Shown here one piece after another: positions 49,611 through 62,103 of a stretch of 64,000 nt of DNA. This stretch comes from Microcebus murinus. Taxonomy: Eukaryota > Chordata > Mammalia > Primates > Cheirogaleidae. Position 1 is the stretch's first letter, and every line of letters starts with the position of its first letter. The translations under genes were made by a program, and so were the position numbers. Below the pieces are notes generated by a model that did no database searches, was not told the DNA's origin, and saw nothing but the letters and a program-made list of their open reading frames with translations. Location of the stretch: contig NC_134110.1 of assembly GCF_040939455.1 (NCBI RefSeq), positions 98,175,001 through 98,239,000 on the forward strand, given 5' to 3'.

Positions 49611-50174
49611 TGTTTCACAAAAGGAAACTTCTCCGGTTCATACTGCCCAGTAATACACATCTGGAGCCTCACCTTTGTGTACCTCCAAACCCAATGTCCA
49701 AGAAGCTACCTGGACATTAGTTACCTCTTGACAGAAGAGTAGTCTACCTTTTTGCACTCTGTTTAATAATCTTATATTTATGAAGCAGTTTATAAATATG
49801 AAGTATGGTGTTAGAAGCCAATTCTTGGCTCACTCATTAGATGGCCAGTTACCTCATTAAAAAATCAATTTAATTTTACATGATGTAAATAAAAAGTATA
49901 ATAATCCTTGAGTTTAAATGTGGGTATGAGTTTATCATAAGTTTCTAGCTGCGAAGGTGACAGCTATTAAAATGACCTTTTAAAATGACCTGGAAAGATT
50001 AGGCTAACCATCTACTTGTCAATTACACAGTCCAAGATTGCCAAGTACCTATCACACACCACTAATGCAGAAGTTTTTCCAAGCAATCTATTTAATTTTA
50101 TCATTATATACTAAGCTGTATATCACTTGGATCATTCCTTTCTGTTTTAAGATTGCATTTAAATCAAAAATACA

Positions 50175-50420
50175 TGACAGGTATAGTGGCTAGTGCTTGT
50201 AATCCCAGCACTTTAAGAGGCTGAGATGGCAACATAGTGAGATCTCGTCTCTACAGAAAAATTTCTTTAAAAATTAGCCAGGTGTGGTGGCGCGTGCCTG
50301 TAGTCTCAGCGACTTCAGACGCTGAGGCAGGAGGATCACTTGAGCTCAGGAGTTTGAGGCTGCAATGAGCACTCCAGCCTGGGCAACAGAGAAAGACCTT
50401 GTCTACAAATAAATAAATAA
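50175..50420 (+). mobile_element. Alu (AluJ-like), partly deleted
   Basis: Left monomer shortened after gctgagatggcaacatagtg; tail aaataaataaataa. Immediately upstream of the RGS20 first exon region. Confidence 0.88.
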
Positions 50421-50639
50421 GGGATACTTTCTACCTTTAGAGGGCACTCATAACATACAGTACTTACACATTCACAATAAGCAGCTCTACCAGGAATAGA
50501 ACATTAAAGACCTGTGGATAAGCTACTGATCTGCAAAACAGATAATCCTTTTCCTTGGATTAGTGTAACTTTCCAGGGAGGTCCCCAGCAAACTCAGGAG
50601 ATGGCCCAGCATTAGCCAAAGGAAGAGACACAGAGCAGA

Positions 50640-50702
50640 CCCCATGTGAATGTTGGTAGAAACCAGGCAACAGGATTCATTTAGTGCCTTCATCGTAAAA
50701 AC
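50640..50702 (+). other. RGS20: Presumed 5' UTR just upstream of RGS20 coding start
   Basis: Sequence directly before the RGS20 ATG has no splice acceptor that would force an upstream exon, so it is probably 5' UTR. There is no CpG island here, unlike ATP6V1H, which suggests a tissue-restricted promoter. The transcription start cannot be read from sequence. Confidence 0.35.
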
Positions 50703-50867
50703 ATGCCCATGCTTTCCCAAGATGACCAAGAGTGCCTCCAGAAACATGCCTCCCGGCCGTCTATGTGGACACAATTCCTGCTCCTGTTTAGGGCTGAGAG
50801 ATACAATGCAAACATTCGCCAAACCCCAGAAAATGAAGGGGACCCCAACGATGCACCTGATGTCAAG
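50703..50867 (+). CDS. RGS20: RGS20 first coding exon, long isoform (55 codons)
   Basis: An open exon begins with ATG at 50703 and ends in AAG followed by donor GTAAGA at 50868. The peptide starts MPMLSQDDQECLQKHASRPS, then MWTQFLLLFRAERYNANIRQ, and ends APDVK. I recognise this as the amino-terminal exon of the long form of RGS20 (RGSZ1/Ret-RGS type), whose mammalian start is a similar MPxLSQDxQECLQKH. Differences from the human sequence I recall are scattered substitutions only. RGS20 is a GTPase activator for Gi/Gz alpha subunits; its cysteine string and RGS domain are encoded further right, outside the window. The first Met is chosen by homology; a second follows at codon 3. An overlapping plus-strand frame (50650-50871) and the antisense frames are shadows. 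Confidence 0.88.
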
Positions 50868-51140
50868 GTAAGACGATCTCCACAATCCATGATTCTTTCT
50901 TGACAAGAGAAAGGCTTAATCCAGAAAGAATACAAAACCATGAGCAAGCTTTAGTGCCGTCATTCGCATATATTAATGTTTTATCAAAAATATTTTCAAG
51001 CCAACCCCAAGGGAAATATAAAACCTTGATGATAATTACCGTATAGATCCAGTTTTCTCTAACCTGAACAGCTTCACATTATCAAAACAAATGCTTACTC
51101 ATTGCTTTTTTTGTTACTTTGCTTATTTCAGGACATGTTT

Positions 51141-51247
51141 TAAAAAGCAGTAGATGTCTATATGAAAAAAGAAAAAAAAATCATTCTCCAAGGTCTATAT
51201 GAAAAAAAATAAAAATAAAAATAAAAATAAAAATAAAAAGCAGTAGA
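51141..51247 (+). repeat. A-rich micro-insertion bounded by a 14-bp direct repeat, with (AAAAT)n
   Basis: TAAAAAGCAGTAGA occurs at 51141-51154 and 51234-51247. Between are 79 bp including two gtctatatgaaaaaa copies and an (aaaat) run (51202-51239). Confidence 0.8.
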
Positions 51248-52949
51248 CATAGATTTTATAGCTATCGGTATTCGCCCTTGGATGTTTTTCTCTGATATAA
51301 ATATTATATCCCATGTACTAATAAAAGAAAGAGAAAAAGTATAGACTGATTCCTACAAAAATTCCAAGAGAAAAAATTGATAAACTAATGTAAGATGATA
51401 AGAACATTAAGGAGCTAAGGGCTGTTTTTTCTAAAATCACAGTGTCCTAAGGTGAATTTTCTAAGCATAAGTTTCTATTAATAGGTAATAACATTATTTC
51501 TCTAAAGAGTGACAGTTTTCCTGCTCAGTGTCATGTGTATCTTTGAAGAGTGTACAGTTTAAGTCTGCAAATCCTCTTAGCTATTAATAGAACTATCTCT
51601 TAAAAGGTTATTAGGTATGGGAGATGGGCATGTGTTAATGTCTAACAAACAATGAGCAGACTCAGAATTTAATGTTGTAAAATCCTACTACAGCAAACCT
51701 ACCCAAATACCTTAACCCTAAAAAATTCATCTCTTCCTGTGCCATGTCTCATATCCTGATAATAATCATTTATTTGCAAATTCCCTGTTTAATTTGCTAG
51801 TTGTCCCCTTTTTCCTGATATTATTTTAACCAATTGGCACAACTGGAAGAAAAGTTTTATAGAAAAAAAGGTCAATAAGAAGTTTTTTCTGTAGAAATGT
51901 ACTGACCTTTGCTTTTGAGCTTTCAGACATATGTGAACAAATAACACATGAGTTTCCACACCCCCATTATCATCTAAGAACTAGGAGTTTAAGACACTAG
52001 TATGAAATAGGACATAGTGGCCAGGAGTCCTTAATTAATGGACATCTAAATGTAGGAAACACACACCAAATATATTTCTAAAATGTAGAATTTGGAGGTT
52101 ACTCTGAGGAAATAGCAACAACAACAGCAAATATATATTTATGTTGTAAAAGTACGAACATTGTGTATGTATGTTGTATATGTCTGTATTTATGTACATA
52201 CACACATAAACATAATTTGAAATGTATAACTGTCTTGGGAGGTATGCTATAAGTAGAATCACAGGCAAATGCAATGGAGAAGTGTTTAAGCATCAGCAGT
52301 TCACCTGCCCACAGCATCCAAGAACAGGCCGCACGCGCCGGCACCAGGTAGCCTGAGCTGCTGTCCTGACCTCAATAACCAGCGTAAACAGGTCCAGGCC
52401 TGTACAGCAGTAGGAGAGAGTAAAAGGAAGTTTCCAGTTGGGATGTTACTGGCTCCTTTACTTGGTTTTTTTTTTTTTTTTTTTAATTTATATTCCATCT
52501 AAATACAGAAAGAAGACATATCCCTCTTCTAACAAATACAAGGATGGTAGTACTCAATTCATTTTGATTCTACAAATACCATGGAATCCTCACTAACTTC
52601 AAAACTTCAGGCTAGGTGCTGCAGGGAATAAAGAGAAAGAAAGATATGCTACTTCCTCTCTAGAGACTCACAACATATTGGCAAAGACAAACATGCTAAC
52701 GTATTATTTACATGAACTCATGTCGATAATATGGGATGCCTATGTAATTACTGTACATTCTTTCAATCAGTAAGGCAGTAAGAAATTAGGAATAGAATAT
52801 GATCAGTATGGGTAAGATGACTGAAAAAGGCCTAATGGAAGAATGGAAGGAGTGAAATCAAGATAGACATGAAATAATGTTTAAGAATATATAGATGCAG
52901 AAAGAGGGGACATGGGCTAAAATGTGTCTAGATGTCCAGGGGCCAATGA
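51248..52949. other. RGS20 intron segment, nothing recognised
   Basis: AT-rich DNA; a T/A run at 52465-52490 and a CpG-containing patch at 52,320-52,360 were noted, without gene evidence. Confidence 0.35.
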
Positions 52950-53230
52950 GAAACCCTCAAAAATTCCTCAAACTATGCCTCACACCTTACACAAAAAGTA
53001 ATTCCAAATGAATCATGGGCTTAAATGTACAACTATTTGTAAAACTATACAACTTTTAAGAAAGAGTGGGAGAAAATCTTTGTGACCTAGGGCTGGGCAA
53101 AGAGTACTTAGACAACAAAAGCATGATCCATTAGAAAAAAATCAATAAATTAGACCTCATCAGAATTTTAAAACTTTTCCTCTGCCAAAGACACTATTTA
53201 AAGGATGAAAGACTAGCTACAAACTGCAAG
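52950..53230 (+). mobile_element. L1 ORF2 fragment
   Basis: gtacaactatttgtaaaac, ttaagaaagagtgggagaaa, aattagacctcatcagaatt and aaggatgaaagactagctac are ORF2 C-terminal region text. Ends where an Alu monomer begins. Confidence 0.75.
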
Positions 53231-53242
53231 TAAATACTTGCA

Positions 53243-53393
53243 AACCTGTGACCCTAGCACTTCGGGAGGCTGAGGCAGGAGGATCGCTTGAGCCCAGGAG
53301 TTTGAGGTTGCAGTGAGCTATGATGATGTCACTGCACTCCAGCCTGGAGGACAGACCCTGTCTCCAAAAAAGAAGATAAAATAAAATAAAATA
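53243..53393 (+). mobile_element. Alu monomer or half-element
   Basis: Single left-type monomer (ctagcacttcgggaggctga) running directly into right-type text (tgatgatgtcactgcactcc) and an aaaat-repeat tail; about 150 bp. Could be a free Alu monomer or a deletion product. Confidence 0.75.
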
Positions 53394-55289
53394 ACTGAAA
53401 AAAGGAAGTTTAAGATGAAGCAAATACGTTGAAAGGATAATAGTTTAAACCATGTAGTGACAATTGGAATACTTTCAAATATTCAAGAATAAGACCCAAA
53501 TCATGGGCTACATAAGTTATTTGATTTGATATCAACTATATAAAAGGGTTTTTTTTAACAAGAATATATTTTTCTTATATGATTTTGAATTCTAAACACT
53601 AGAAATTATAATGATTTGTTTTCAAGTGATAGATCATTCCAAGGACTTTTATCAAAATAAGACTGTAAATGAACTAAAATATTGTAAACATAGTCTTAAT
53701 GCATTTTTGTAACTCTGTTTAAATTGCATATGACTAGAAGACAAAAAGAAATAGCAGGGAAGCAGGAGGCTAGCAGCTCAGAAACTTCAGCCCAGGAATT
53801 TGTGGAAGATGCTGGAAGACAGCATAACACCAACCAGCACCTTCTAATCACAGCATCTCCATGTTCTCATTTCACATTCCCAGGAGAGAGAATCTGGCAC
53901 AGTATGAATGTGATCTACCTCTGGATCCATTATTCCTGGCCATTCTGTAGGTCATGAAACAATTGTAAGGAGTTTTCCAGCACGTGTTTTGAGCAACTAC
54001 AACTTTGAACCAGCTTATGGGATTCCTAAATTAATCATGACACTTGAAGTAGACAGCCCTGGTTTGGTTGTTTGAGTTCAGGCATTTTTATACCTATCAT
54101 TCACAAGCTTTATAATCACACCTCAGAGATAAATGCATTTACCTTCTTTGATTATCTCCCATTCCCACCACCAGATATTTTGCAAAGTATCTGTGATGGC
54201 TCCCATAAAACTAAAGTCTGGAGTCACTAGACCCCCAGCCTCTGGGGGACCCTTTCTGCTCTCCTGCTTGAGCCAGGCCAGCTGACCCTGTATGGATCAA
54301 CTCAGTCCTAACAACACATGAATAAGGCAAGGGAGGATCCCTTAGGCAGCAGGCCCATTAGACCCAGCCAAACTGGGAGGTAAGAGAAGCTCACCTCCCT
54401 CCACACACACAACCCCCTCACCTTAGGCCTTTCCCCAACATCCCCAGGCATACCTGAAGCATCTGATTCTCTTATTCTGGCCTGGTTCCTCCCTTTAGGA
54501 CAAGAAATAAAGTTTAATTTCATATGCACTTAGACATAAGGGAATTAATATACTGCTCCTGCTCATGAAATCTATAAGGCATGCTCATATTAGAGCCACA
54601 AGAATGAACTCCTAGAGGCTTACAGTTTGGGACGATTTCCAGCCCCTCTTCAGAAGCCACACACTGGTCTAAAATCCAACAGCGATGACACTGGCTTCTG
54701 CAGGTTACAGAGAAGGTGCGGCGTTCCTGTGTTCTCCCTTCACTCCAAACCTCCTCCTTTTCATGCAATCTTGGCCAAAAGCCAGGTTAGAATTCTGTTT
54801 GGTTCATCCATCAGAAGTGGGCTGATTTTTAGATATATGAAATCACTCAGAGGAGGAAAACAATGTTGCCTTTGGGTTTTAGGAAATCAGGGGACCAGAA
54901 GGCTCCCTGTATTTTCAAATTCTTTCCTCCCTGAGTCAAGATTCAGAGCTCATGCTCTCTTCTCTGTGCCTCACGCCCAGATGCAATAAATATTCCAAGG
55001 AGCCCAAGAGGGAGATAGGCTCTTCTTTCCTAATACTCTTTAAAAGCAAGGAGTGGGAGAATGGTGAATGCTGACATCTGCTGGAAATCCAAGCATTGCA
55101 ACATTTCCCATAGGAAAAATTTGAAGCTCAATTGTAACTAAGTTTGATTACTTGAAGACATCCTTTTTCACCAAGTGAAAAAGCTCAATAATATGCATCC
55201 TTTGGCTGACACAGGTACAAACTGCCACCAAGCAGGATAATGACATAAAGGGCAATGTCTTTGAAATGTCAAGAGCTGGTTTTTCACTT
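53394..55289. other. RGS20 intron segment, mostly unique-looking
   Basis: No named repeat seen. Frames at 54627-54989 and 54520-54768 overlap in opposite directions and have no recognisable product. Confidence 0.35.
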
Positions 55290-55440
55290 AAGGTCTAAGT
55301 TGGATTTCATTCTCTGAGTCTCGCTTTTTAACATCTATAAAATCAAGACAATAATACCTCTCACACATGATTTCAATGAGTTGTTTTGAAAAAGATCAAA
55401 TGAGATAATGCATTTAAAAATACTGGCAAGCTACAAAGAT
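55290..55440 (+). repeat. MIR core fragment
   Basis: ttctctgagtctcgcttttt, ctataaaatcaagacaataa and gatcaaatgagataatgc. Confidence 0.65.
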
Positions 55441-55699
55441 GCAGGCTTTTTAAAAAATCAGATACTCTTTTTTTTTTTTTTAAGCCTGCATCTGTGAGCT
55501 CAGGTTCCCACTAGTCCTGTGCTGCCATCCTGGGACCCCCTGGAACCCTATGTGCTTGGTTTGTAGCCAGTTTCTCCCACAGTAGCTGTTAACCTAGTTA
55601 TCTCCATCTAAAGATGGGCCTTGCACTTACTGAGCACATAGTGTGAGCCCAGTTAGTACTGATTGGCCAACTGATTAGTAAATAGAAGTGCATTATCTC

Positions 55700-56290
55700 A
55701 CTACTTCATTCCCGCTGTGTGGAGAAAAACCATACTCAGAGAGAGCAGTTATTTCTTGACCTCTTCGAGCTACATATGCCCTGAAAGAAATTAACAACAG
55801 TTATTAATCCTGAATGGCCCCCCAAATGGGTAATTGCATAGTAGTGCCAATGTCCGACTTCCCCAAGAGAAACATTCCTTTTAAAATGCCAAGCAAAGCA
55901 GTTCAATTCAGTTGTGTCCAACTCAAAGAAATCAATGACTGCTAACAAGTTCTCCCGGCAGCCAGGCAGGAAGAGGGAAAAAGGCATAGAAGGACAGCCT
56001 GCGCGGCCTGGGTGAGGAGCCTCACACAATGCCCAGCTTATTAAGGACTACTGGAAAAGCTACAAAGCCCAGGCCCCCTTCTCGAGCCCTGACACAAATT
56101 GTCCGCTTTGGACAGGACAATGTCTTCCCTTGTTCTTGCCGTCTCCTTTGTTGACTGTCAGGCCCACTAGTGTGAAATTGGGAGATCCGTCCGCAGGACT
56201 TGCGGACAAATGGAGCATTTCCTCTGGCATGCAGCATTCTGAGTCCCTTCTTAACAAACCTTAGACCTTCCAGGTTTGCTCACGCTGTTG
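55700..56290. other. Unique, moderately GC-rich intronic block
   Basis: No repeat signature over about 590 bp, balanced base composition and a few CpGs (for example ctgcgcggcctgggtg). A candidate regulatory block only; no conservation data are available here. Confidence 0.3.
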
Positions 56291-56499
56291 TGACAGCTTC
56301 TATCTCATAGTCTCTCACCTATTACAATTGAAGAAGAAATGAGACACATCGTTTAGAATTTAAAATTGCATCTATTAAAAATCTTTTTATTATAAAAAGT
56401 AAAACATATATATACATGTAAAGAAAAATACTACAATAAAACCCTATGTGCCAATCACCCAGGTTCAACAGTTATCAAGTAAAGTCATTTCAAAGTTCA

Positions 56500-57060
56500 T
56501 TCACTTAACAGATATTCATGAAATACATGTTATATCCCAGTACTGCATAGGGTTTTGAGACACAGGTCCAAATAGGGCAAAGTACTGAGGCTCAGACAGC
56601 TCAGAGTCTAACAAGAAAACAGACTCTCACAATGCAGAGCAGTCTGTGCTATGAGAAAGCGTTACAGGCAAGTAACCCAACTCGGGAGAGCTTCCCTAAG
56701 GAAACTGCATCTAAGCTGGGACTGGCAGGATAAATGGGAGATTGCCCTGGGAGAGAAGAGAGGAGCAGATTGGAAGGGGGAGTGATTCAGGCAAAGGGAG
56801 CAGTGGATGCAAAATCCCAAGAATGAGAGTGAACAAGATTTGAGGAACTGAAGGAACATTAATACAACTGGTGCTTCAAGTACAAGGAAATTGTAGTGAG
56901 AATGGGTAGACAGAGTACAGGTCAGCGAATCACGAAAGGTCTTCAGTGCAATATGAAGTTGCTTCGAGTTCATCCTGCAGAGAAATGAAGAGCCCCTGAG
57001 AGATTAAAGGGAGGGAAGTAACATAACCACACTCACCTTTTAGAAAGATCACTTGTCCAC
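56500..57060 (-). repeat. L2 fragment, antisense
   Basis: Typical complement text: cactgaggctcagacagctc-like, tgattcaggcaaagggagca and cctttagaaagatcacttg-like. Diverged. Confidence 0.5.
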
Positions 57061-58969
57061 AGGGTGGGGAAGAGGTTACAGTGGTCAGAGGTGCTGTGTA
57101 TGAGCAAAGGCAGGAACTGCTTTGGATATATCCAACGTCACGAGAGAAACCTGTGGTTGGTTCTCCACTTCCTGACTGTGCACTCCTCCTCCACCTACGG
57201 CTTTTCCACTGCCCTTTCAGTATCTAAAATACTGTTCCCTGGTTTTAGGTAAATCAGATCATTATGGAAGCTACATTATCCATTTAGAACCTCAGAGAAC
57301 TAACCAATTTAGTCAGGAGGGTGGAGAAGTAGCAGCCAGGACACTAACCTATCCAGTATCTATAAAACTGAAGTCAGTAATTCAATCTCCAGTGTAGGTT
57401 TGTAAGCATGGAATTAGTAATTAGTCATGGACTTTACATTACTTACTAAGAATTACTATGTGAAGAATGAAAAATTAGAATTTTGGTCCAAGACAATGAA
57501 TGTTGTCAAAGATACTTAATTCTTAATTACACCTAGAAACTATCATAGGCACTGGGGAAATATGAATCAATAATGTCAGTGTCATAGATTACAGTCATCA
57601 GCAGCAGTAAACAATGACTGTGTCTCCTGGGTGTGGTGTCAAGAAGCATCACAGTCAGGAGGCAGAAGTTGGTGGGACAGTTCTGCCCCTTACTAATTCT
57701 AACAGAAATCATCTAACCCCACTGGTCTACAGTTTATTCAATGAATAGCTGGGGAGAGGGGTAGGAATTAGTGTAACATATATGGGAAATTTTATAAATA
57801 TCTATACCTCAGGGTAAAAAGTGTCAATTATTTTTATGATAAAGGTAAGAATGCCAAGTATAGTGGGGCTATTTTAGGGTTCTGCCTCGTATTCTCTAGG
57901 AGTGGCTTGTTTGGTAAAAAAATATATAGATGTAGATACACATACTAAATTTTTAAAATCATAAACCTCCATGAAAAGAAAACATAGTTTAGACAAATGC
58001 AATTTTTAGGAACTAGAGATCCCAGATAAACATCACTAAAGCTTTGAAAATGAGTTTTAAATTTTTCTTTTCCATTTTCTGATATTGCATTTAATAGTTC
58101 CCTTCCTGGTCTCTGAAGATTTAGAATGCTACAGAAGAAAAATCATAGGCTTTATTTTATTTCATGTTGGTTTTTCCTTTTAATGAGCCAACACCTAAGA
58201 AAAGTGGAGAGAAAGCCCAGGTAGATCTTGAAACCTTAGGACTTTGGCACAGGGACCCTTAGTATTCCTGCCATTTAAATTTTTTTAGGTAATTTGCATT
58301 TATATATTAGAGTATTCAAAACAAGAATAGCACAGCCTTAAGGTTGTGAGCTAATATGATGCATGGTTACAACACATGGGCAGGATAGAGTCCCACCCCC
58401 TGCTGCTGACACCCAAAATTTGGTTGGGATGTCAAGACTGGTGAGGCTTCACACACCACTGGAGCATAGAAAAGTTTGTTGGTCACATAAGGAAGCCTCT
58501 GAGGAGGGTGTGGCAGGATCCCAGGCAAGTCCAAAAATGGCTGAGAGAACAGAGAAAGAAGCATGGCTTGGAGTTCATGGTGGGGCTGAGCTGAGTGTTC
58601 TCCTTTGTAAGGGCCAGACTCTCATGGTTTGAACTTCCTGCAGGTGCTGCCAAAGGAGGGAGTCCCTGGCCTTTTGCCTTAGTTTACCCAGATGTGGGGC
58701 AAAAGGGGCAGGGGCAGTGGCAGGGACTAAAGGCTGCCAATGGTCAAACATGAAAAACAATTCAGACTCTGTGTTACAGACTCTTTATGACAATACTATG
58801 GAGAATAAAGTGTACACAGTACACTCCATCCCACCCATTGCCAACTCCCCTTCCCCGATCCAAGGCAACCACTCTTCACTCTTATCAACTTCTACGCATC
58901 CTCCCAGAGGGTATCTATGTACACACACACACCCCTCATTCATTTTACTAAAGATTAATGAGTTAGAAA
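57061..58969. other. RGS20 intron segment, unassigned
   Basis: GC-richer part at 58,360-58,740 with an 89-codon frame (58363-58632) but no recognisable protein; it may be an old LTR. Otherwise AT-rich DNA. Confidence 0.3.
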
Positions 58970-59165
58970 CCAGATAGACCAGGGTTTGCTTACATTCCTT
59001 CAAACCAGCTCTGCTATTGTCTGGATATGACTCCTTGGTTATTTTACCTTTCTGAGTCTCTGAAGGCTTTACAGTCCTCTGTAAAATGCAGATGGAACTA
59101 CTACCTGCTGGGATTTATTATAAAGAATAAATGACATACTGCACGAACAGTGTCGGGACGGTACT
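58970..59165 (+). repeat. MIR SINE
   Basis: accagatagaccagggtttg, gtctggatatgactccttgg, tctgtaaaatgcagatggaa and aagaataaatgacatactgc. Confidence 0.75.
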
Positions 59166-59559
59166 AGTTGGTACTAAGTGGTGTCCCTTTTATCTTGTTT
59201 TCCTCCAACTTCTTTGGCTGCTCTTTATCAGCCTCATTTGCAAATTCCCTTTCCTTTATTGACTCTGAAATATTAGGAATTTCCTAATTTTTCCACTTTG
59301 GCCTTTTAATCTCCTCCCCTAACTCATTGTCCCTAGATGTTCTTGGCTGTGTCAGCGGCTTCGAAACAGCTTTATGGGTTGTGGTTCCACTCAGCTTTGC
59401 CTGCTGCAGCCCACACGTCAGTGTACAAATGTCTACTAAATGTCTAGATTTAAATGTCTAGTAGACACTTCAAAATTAGCAATATGTCTTCATCTTTCCC
59501 CAAGCTCTTCTTTTCTTAAGTTTTCTATCTTAGTAAATGGCCCTATTATCCACCCAGTT

Positions 59560-60640
59560 CAAACCCAGAAACGTGGAGGCATAATCCTTGACCTTGTTTT
59601 CGTCCTCATTTCACACCTCCAGTCAATCCCCAAATTTTGCCACACTGCTCAAAATTATCTCTTGATCTGTTTAATTACCTCCACCCCATTGAACACTTTC
59701 TAGATCAAGTCATGATCATTTCTCAAAAAATTATTGCAACAGCCTCCTCCCTGGTCCCCCTTCCAGTCATGCTGGAGAGGACAGAGAGACCTTTCCAAAA
59801 TACACACGTGATCCTGTTAACTTCCTGATTAAATTTTGTCAGTGGATCTCCATTTCTACCTGTATCTGGTTCAAACTCCTTAAGTAGATGCAATCTCTCT
59901 CTTTCTCCCTCTCTCTTTTTCTCCTGGTCTCTAGGGATCTTACCCAATTCCAATGGCTTTAAATACCATTTTATGCTAATGATTCCGAATTTCATCTCCT
60001 AGACTCCTACCCAGACCTCTCTACCCTGAACTCAATCCCTTTTACAACAGCCTACCTGACATCTCCATCTGAATGACTCATAGGCATCTCAGAAATGTGT
60101 CTTTACCAGGATTCCTGATTTCCCTCCCCCAGCCTGCCTCATTTCATCAAGCCACTTAACTGCTCAAGTCAAAAAAAGAAAAAAACCACCTAGAGATTAT
60201 CCTTAATTACCTTTTTCTCAGCCTGTACATCCAATTCATCTGTAATTCTGTTAATTCTATCTCTAAAACTTATATTAATATCAAATCTGTCCATTTCTTT
60301 GTATTCTTATTCCCATTACCTACCTGTCCAAGTCATCTTCTCACTTATTCCTATCCTTGCCCCCCATTCACTCTAATACACAGTAGCCAAAGGAGTCTTT
60401 TTTAAAAAAAGTATAAATCAGATCATCTGTCTCTTGTTTAAAACCTATCAGTGACTTCCCATTGCTTTTAAAATAAAATCCAAAATCCTTACCATGACTT
60501 GCTTGTCTCATTCAGGATATACAGACTCTTACTACCTCTCATTCACCACACCATGAGTGCAGGTCATTTTCTTTCTCACTCTTTGTATCTCAAGTATCTA
60601 GGAGAGTGCCTAGTACACAGAATAAATGTTTGTGGAAAGA
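59560..60640 (+). repeat. Long L2 region, probably continuous
   Basis: aattattgcaacagcctcct, cagatcatctgtctcttgtt, gtgacttcccattgctttta, aaatccaaaatccttaccat and agtgcctagtacacagaata run in L2 order. Frames here are short and broken. Confidence 0.65.
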
Positions 60641-60905
60641 ATGAATAAGTGAGTGGCTCACAAGCCCCCTCTTCATCTGTTCCTGCTTTAGCTCTTCTCT
60701 CTCTACTCCTCCACCTCATGACCTATGTTCTACCATATGCCAGAAGTAGAATGAAACTAGGCAAGTCTCTCTTACAAACACTGAGTGATGGCAGAGAGAT
60801 CAAAGTGAGAGAATTCCAGGAGATATGTGAAAACTCAATGGCAGAATTCAGAATGATTAACTCAGTCCTGGATGGACTTCTCTAGGCTCTTCTCAGCTCA
60901 TACTT

Positions 60906-61110
60906 TAAAAGGTTTCCAGGGGGTAAACTCACAACTAATGGACAGGGTGAGCATTGTAGAGGGGAAGGGCATGCCTCTAATCCTCGTTCGAGTGAGGGAA
61001 AGATGTAAAATATAACCAAAATATTTGTATCCTCATAATATCCTGAAATAAAAAAATTTTTTTTTTTTTTTTCTTTCCCACCCCCAAAAAAAAATTTTTA
61101 AAAAGGGTTT
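60906..61110 (+). mobile_element. Very short L1 3' UTR insertion
   Basis: Between near-identical taaaaggtttccag (60906 on) and taaaaagggtttccag (about 61098 on) lies about 190 bp resembling the end of the L1 at 7351 (gtatcctcataatatcctgaaataaaaa). The tail is a mixed A/T-rich run. Severely 5'-truncated. Confidence 0.75.
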
Positions 61111-61500
61111 CCAGAGCATTTTTTAAGTTTTAGTAAAATATAAATGACATAAAATTCATTATTTTTACTATTTTAAGCATACAAGTCAGTGGCATTAAAC
61201 ACATTCATAATGTTTTGCAACTGTCACCATCTCCAGAACGTTTTTTTCTTCCCAAACAAGGATTCTGTATCCATCAAACAATAATTCTCCCTTCTTCCCT
61301 CCTGCAAGCCACTGTTTACCTTTACAATCTACTTTTTATCTCTATGAATTTGGCTATTCTTGAGAACTCATATAAATGGAATCATACAATATTTTTCTTT
61401 TTGTGTCTGGCATCTTTTACTTAACATAATATTTTCAAAGTTTGTCCATGTTGTAGAATGTCTCAAAGTTGTATCACTTTTATGGCTGAATAATATTTGA
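61111..61500 (-). mobile_element. Antisense old L1 fragment
   Basis: Complement of L1M 3' region: caagtcagtggcattaaaca, ttttgcaactgtcaccatct, tggaatcatacaatattttt and tttatggctgaataatattt. Confidence 0.75.
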
Positions 61501-61509
61501 GTTTGTTTC

Positions 61510-61800
61510 TAATTCATTTGTCCAACAAATATTAATGAAGTATTTTATTAAGGGCCAAGCACTGCTCTAGGCTCTCTGGAGATAGCAATGAACAAAACAG
61601 ATAAAACTACTACTTCTTACATATACACAAGTGAATACATAGTATGTTAAATGGTGACAACTGCTATGGAAAAAAAAATATTGCAGAGACTTTGTAGCTT
61701 TGTAGGAAGCAGAGATCTTAGAGGGAAGGTGGGACTATTAATATAGTACCTTGAGGGCTGTGTAAGGATTTGGGATTTTACTCTAAGAAGAGAAGTCAAT
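61510..61800 (-). repeat. L2 fragment, antisense
   Basis: gtccaacaaatattaatgaa, ggccaagcactgctctaggc and gagatagcaatgaacaaaac. Confidence 0.6.
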
Positions 61801-61810
61801 AGAAAGTTTG

Positions 61811-62103
61811 GAGGTGGGTGCAAGGGCTCATGCTTGCAATCCTAGCCAAGTTGGGAGGATTGCTTGAGGTCAGGAGTTCAAGGCCAGCCTGGGCAACATA
61901 GCAAGACCCCATTTGTACAAATAATTTTTAAAAATTAGCCAGGTGTTGTGGCACACACCTGTAGTCCTAGTTACTTGAAAGGCTGAGCTTGGAGGATTGC
62001 TTGAGCCCAGGATTTGGAGGTTTCAGTGAGCTATGATCATGTCACTGAATTCCAGTCTGAGTCTGGGTGAGAGAGTGAGACACTGTCTCCAAAAAAAAAA
62101 AAA
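61811..62103 (+). mobile_element. Alu (AluJ-like dimer)
   Basis: gaggtgggtgcaagggctca through gtgagacactgtctcc and an A tail. The first monomer has a small deletion around ccaagttgggaggat. Confidence 0.88.

Noticed and set aside
50523..50947. 127- and 85-codon minus-strand frames opposite the RGS20 exon
   Set aside because: Antisense shadows of the RGS20 coding exon.
54627..54989. 120-codon plus-strand frame as an additional RGS20 exon
   Set aside because: Does not resemble any RGS20 segment I know, has an overlapping antisense frame of similar length and no convincing flanking splice sites.
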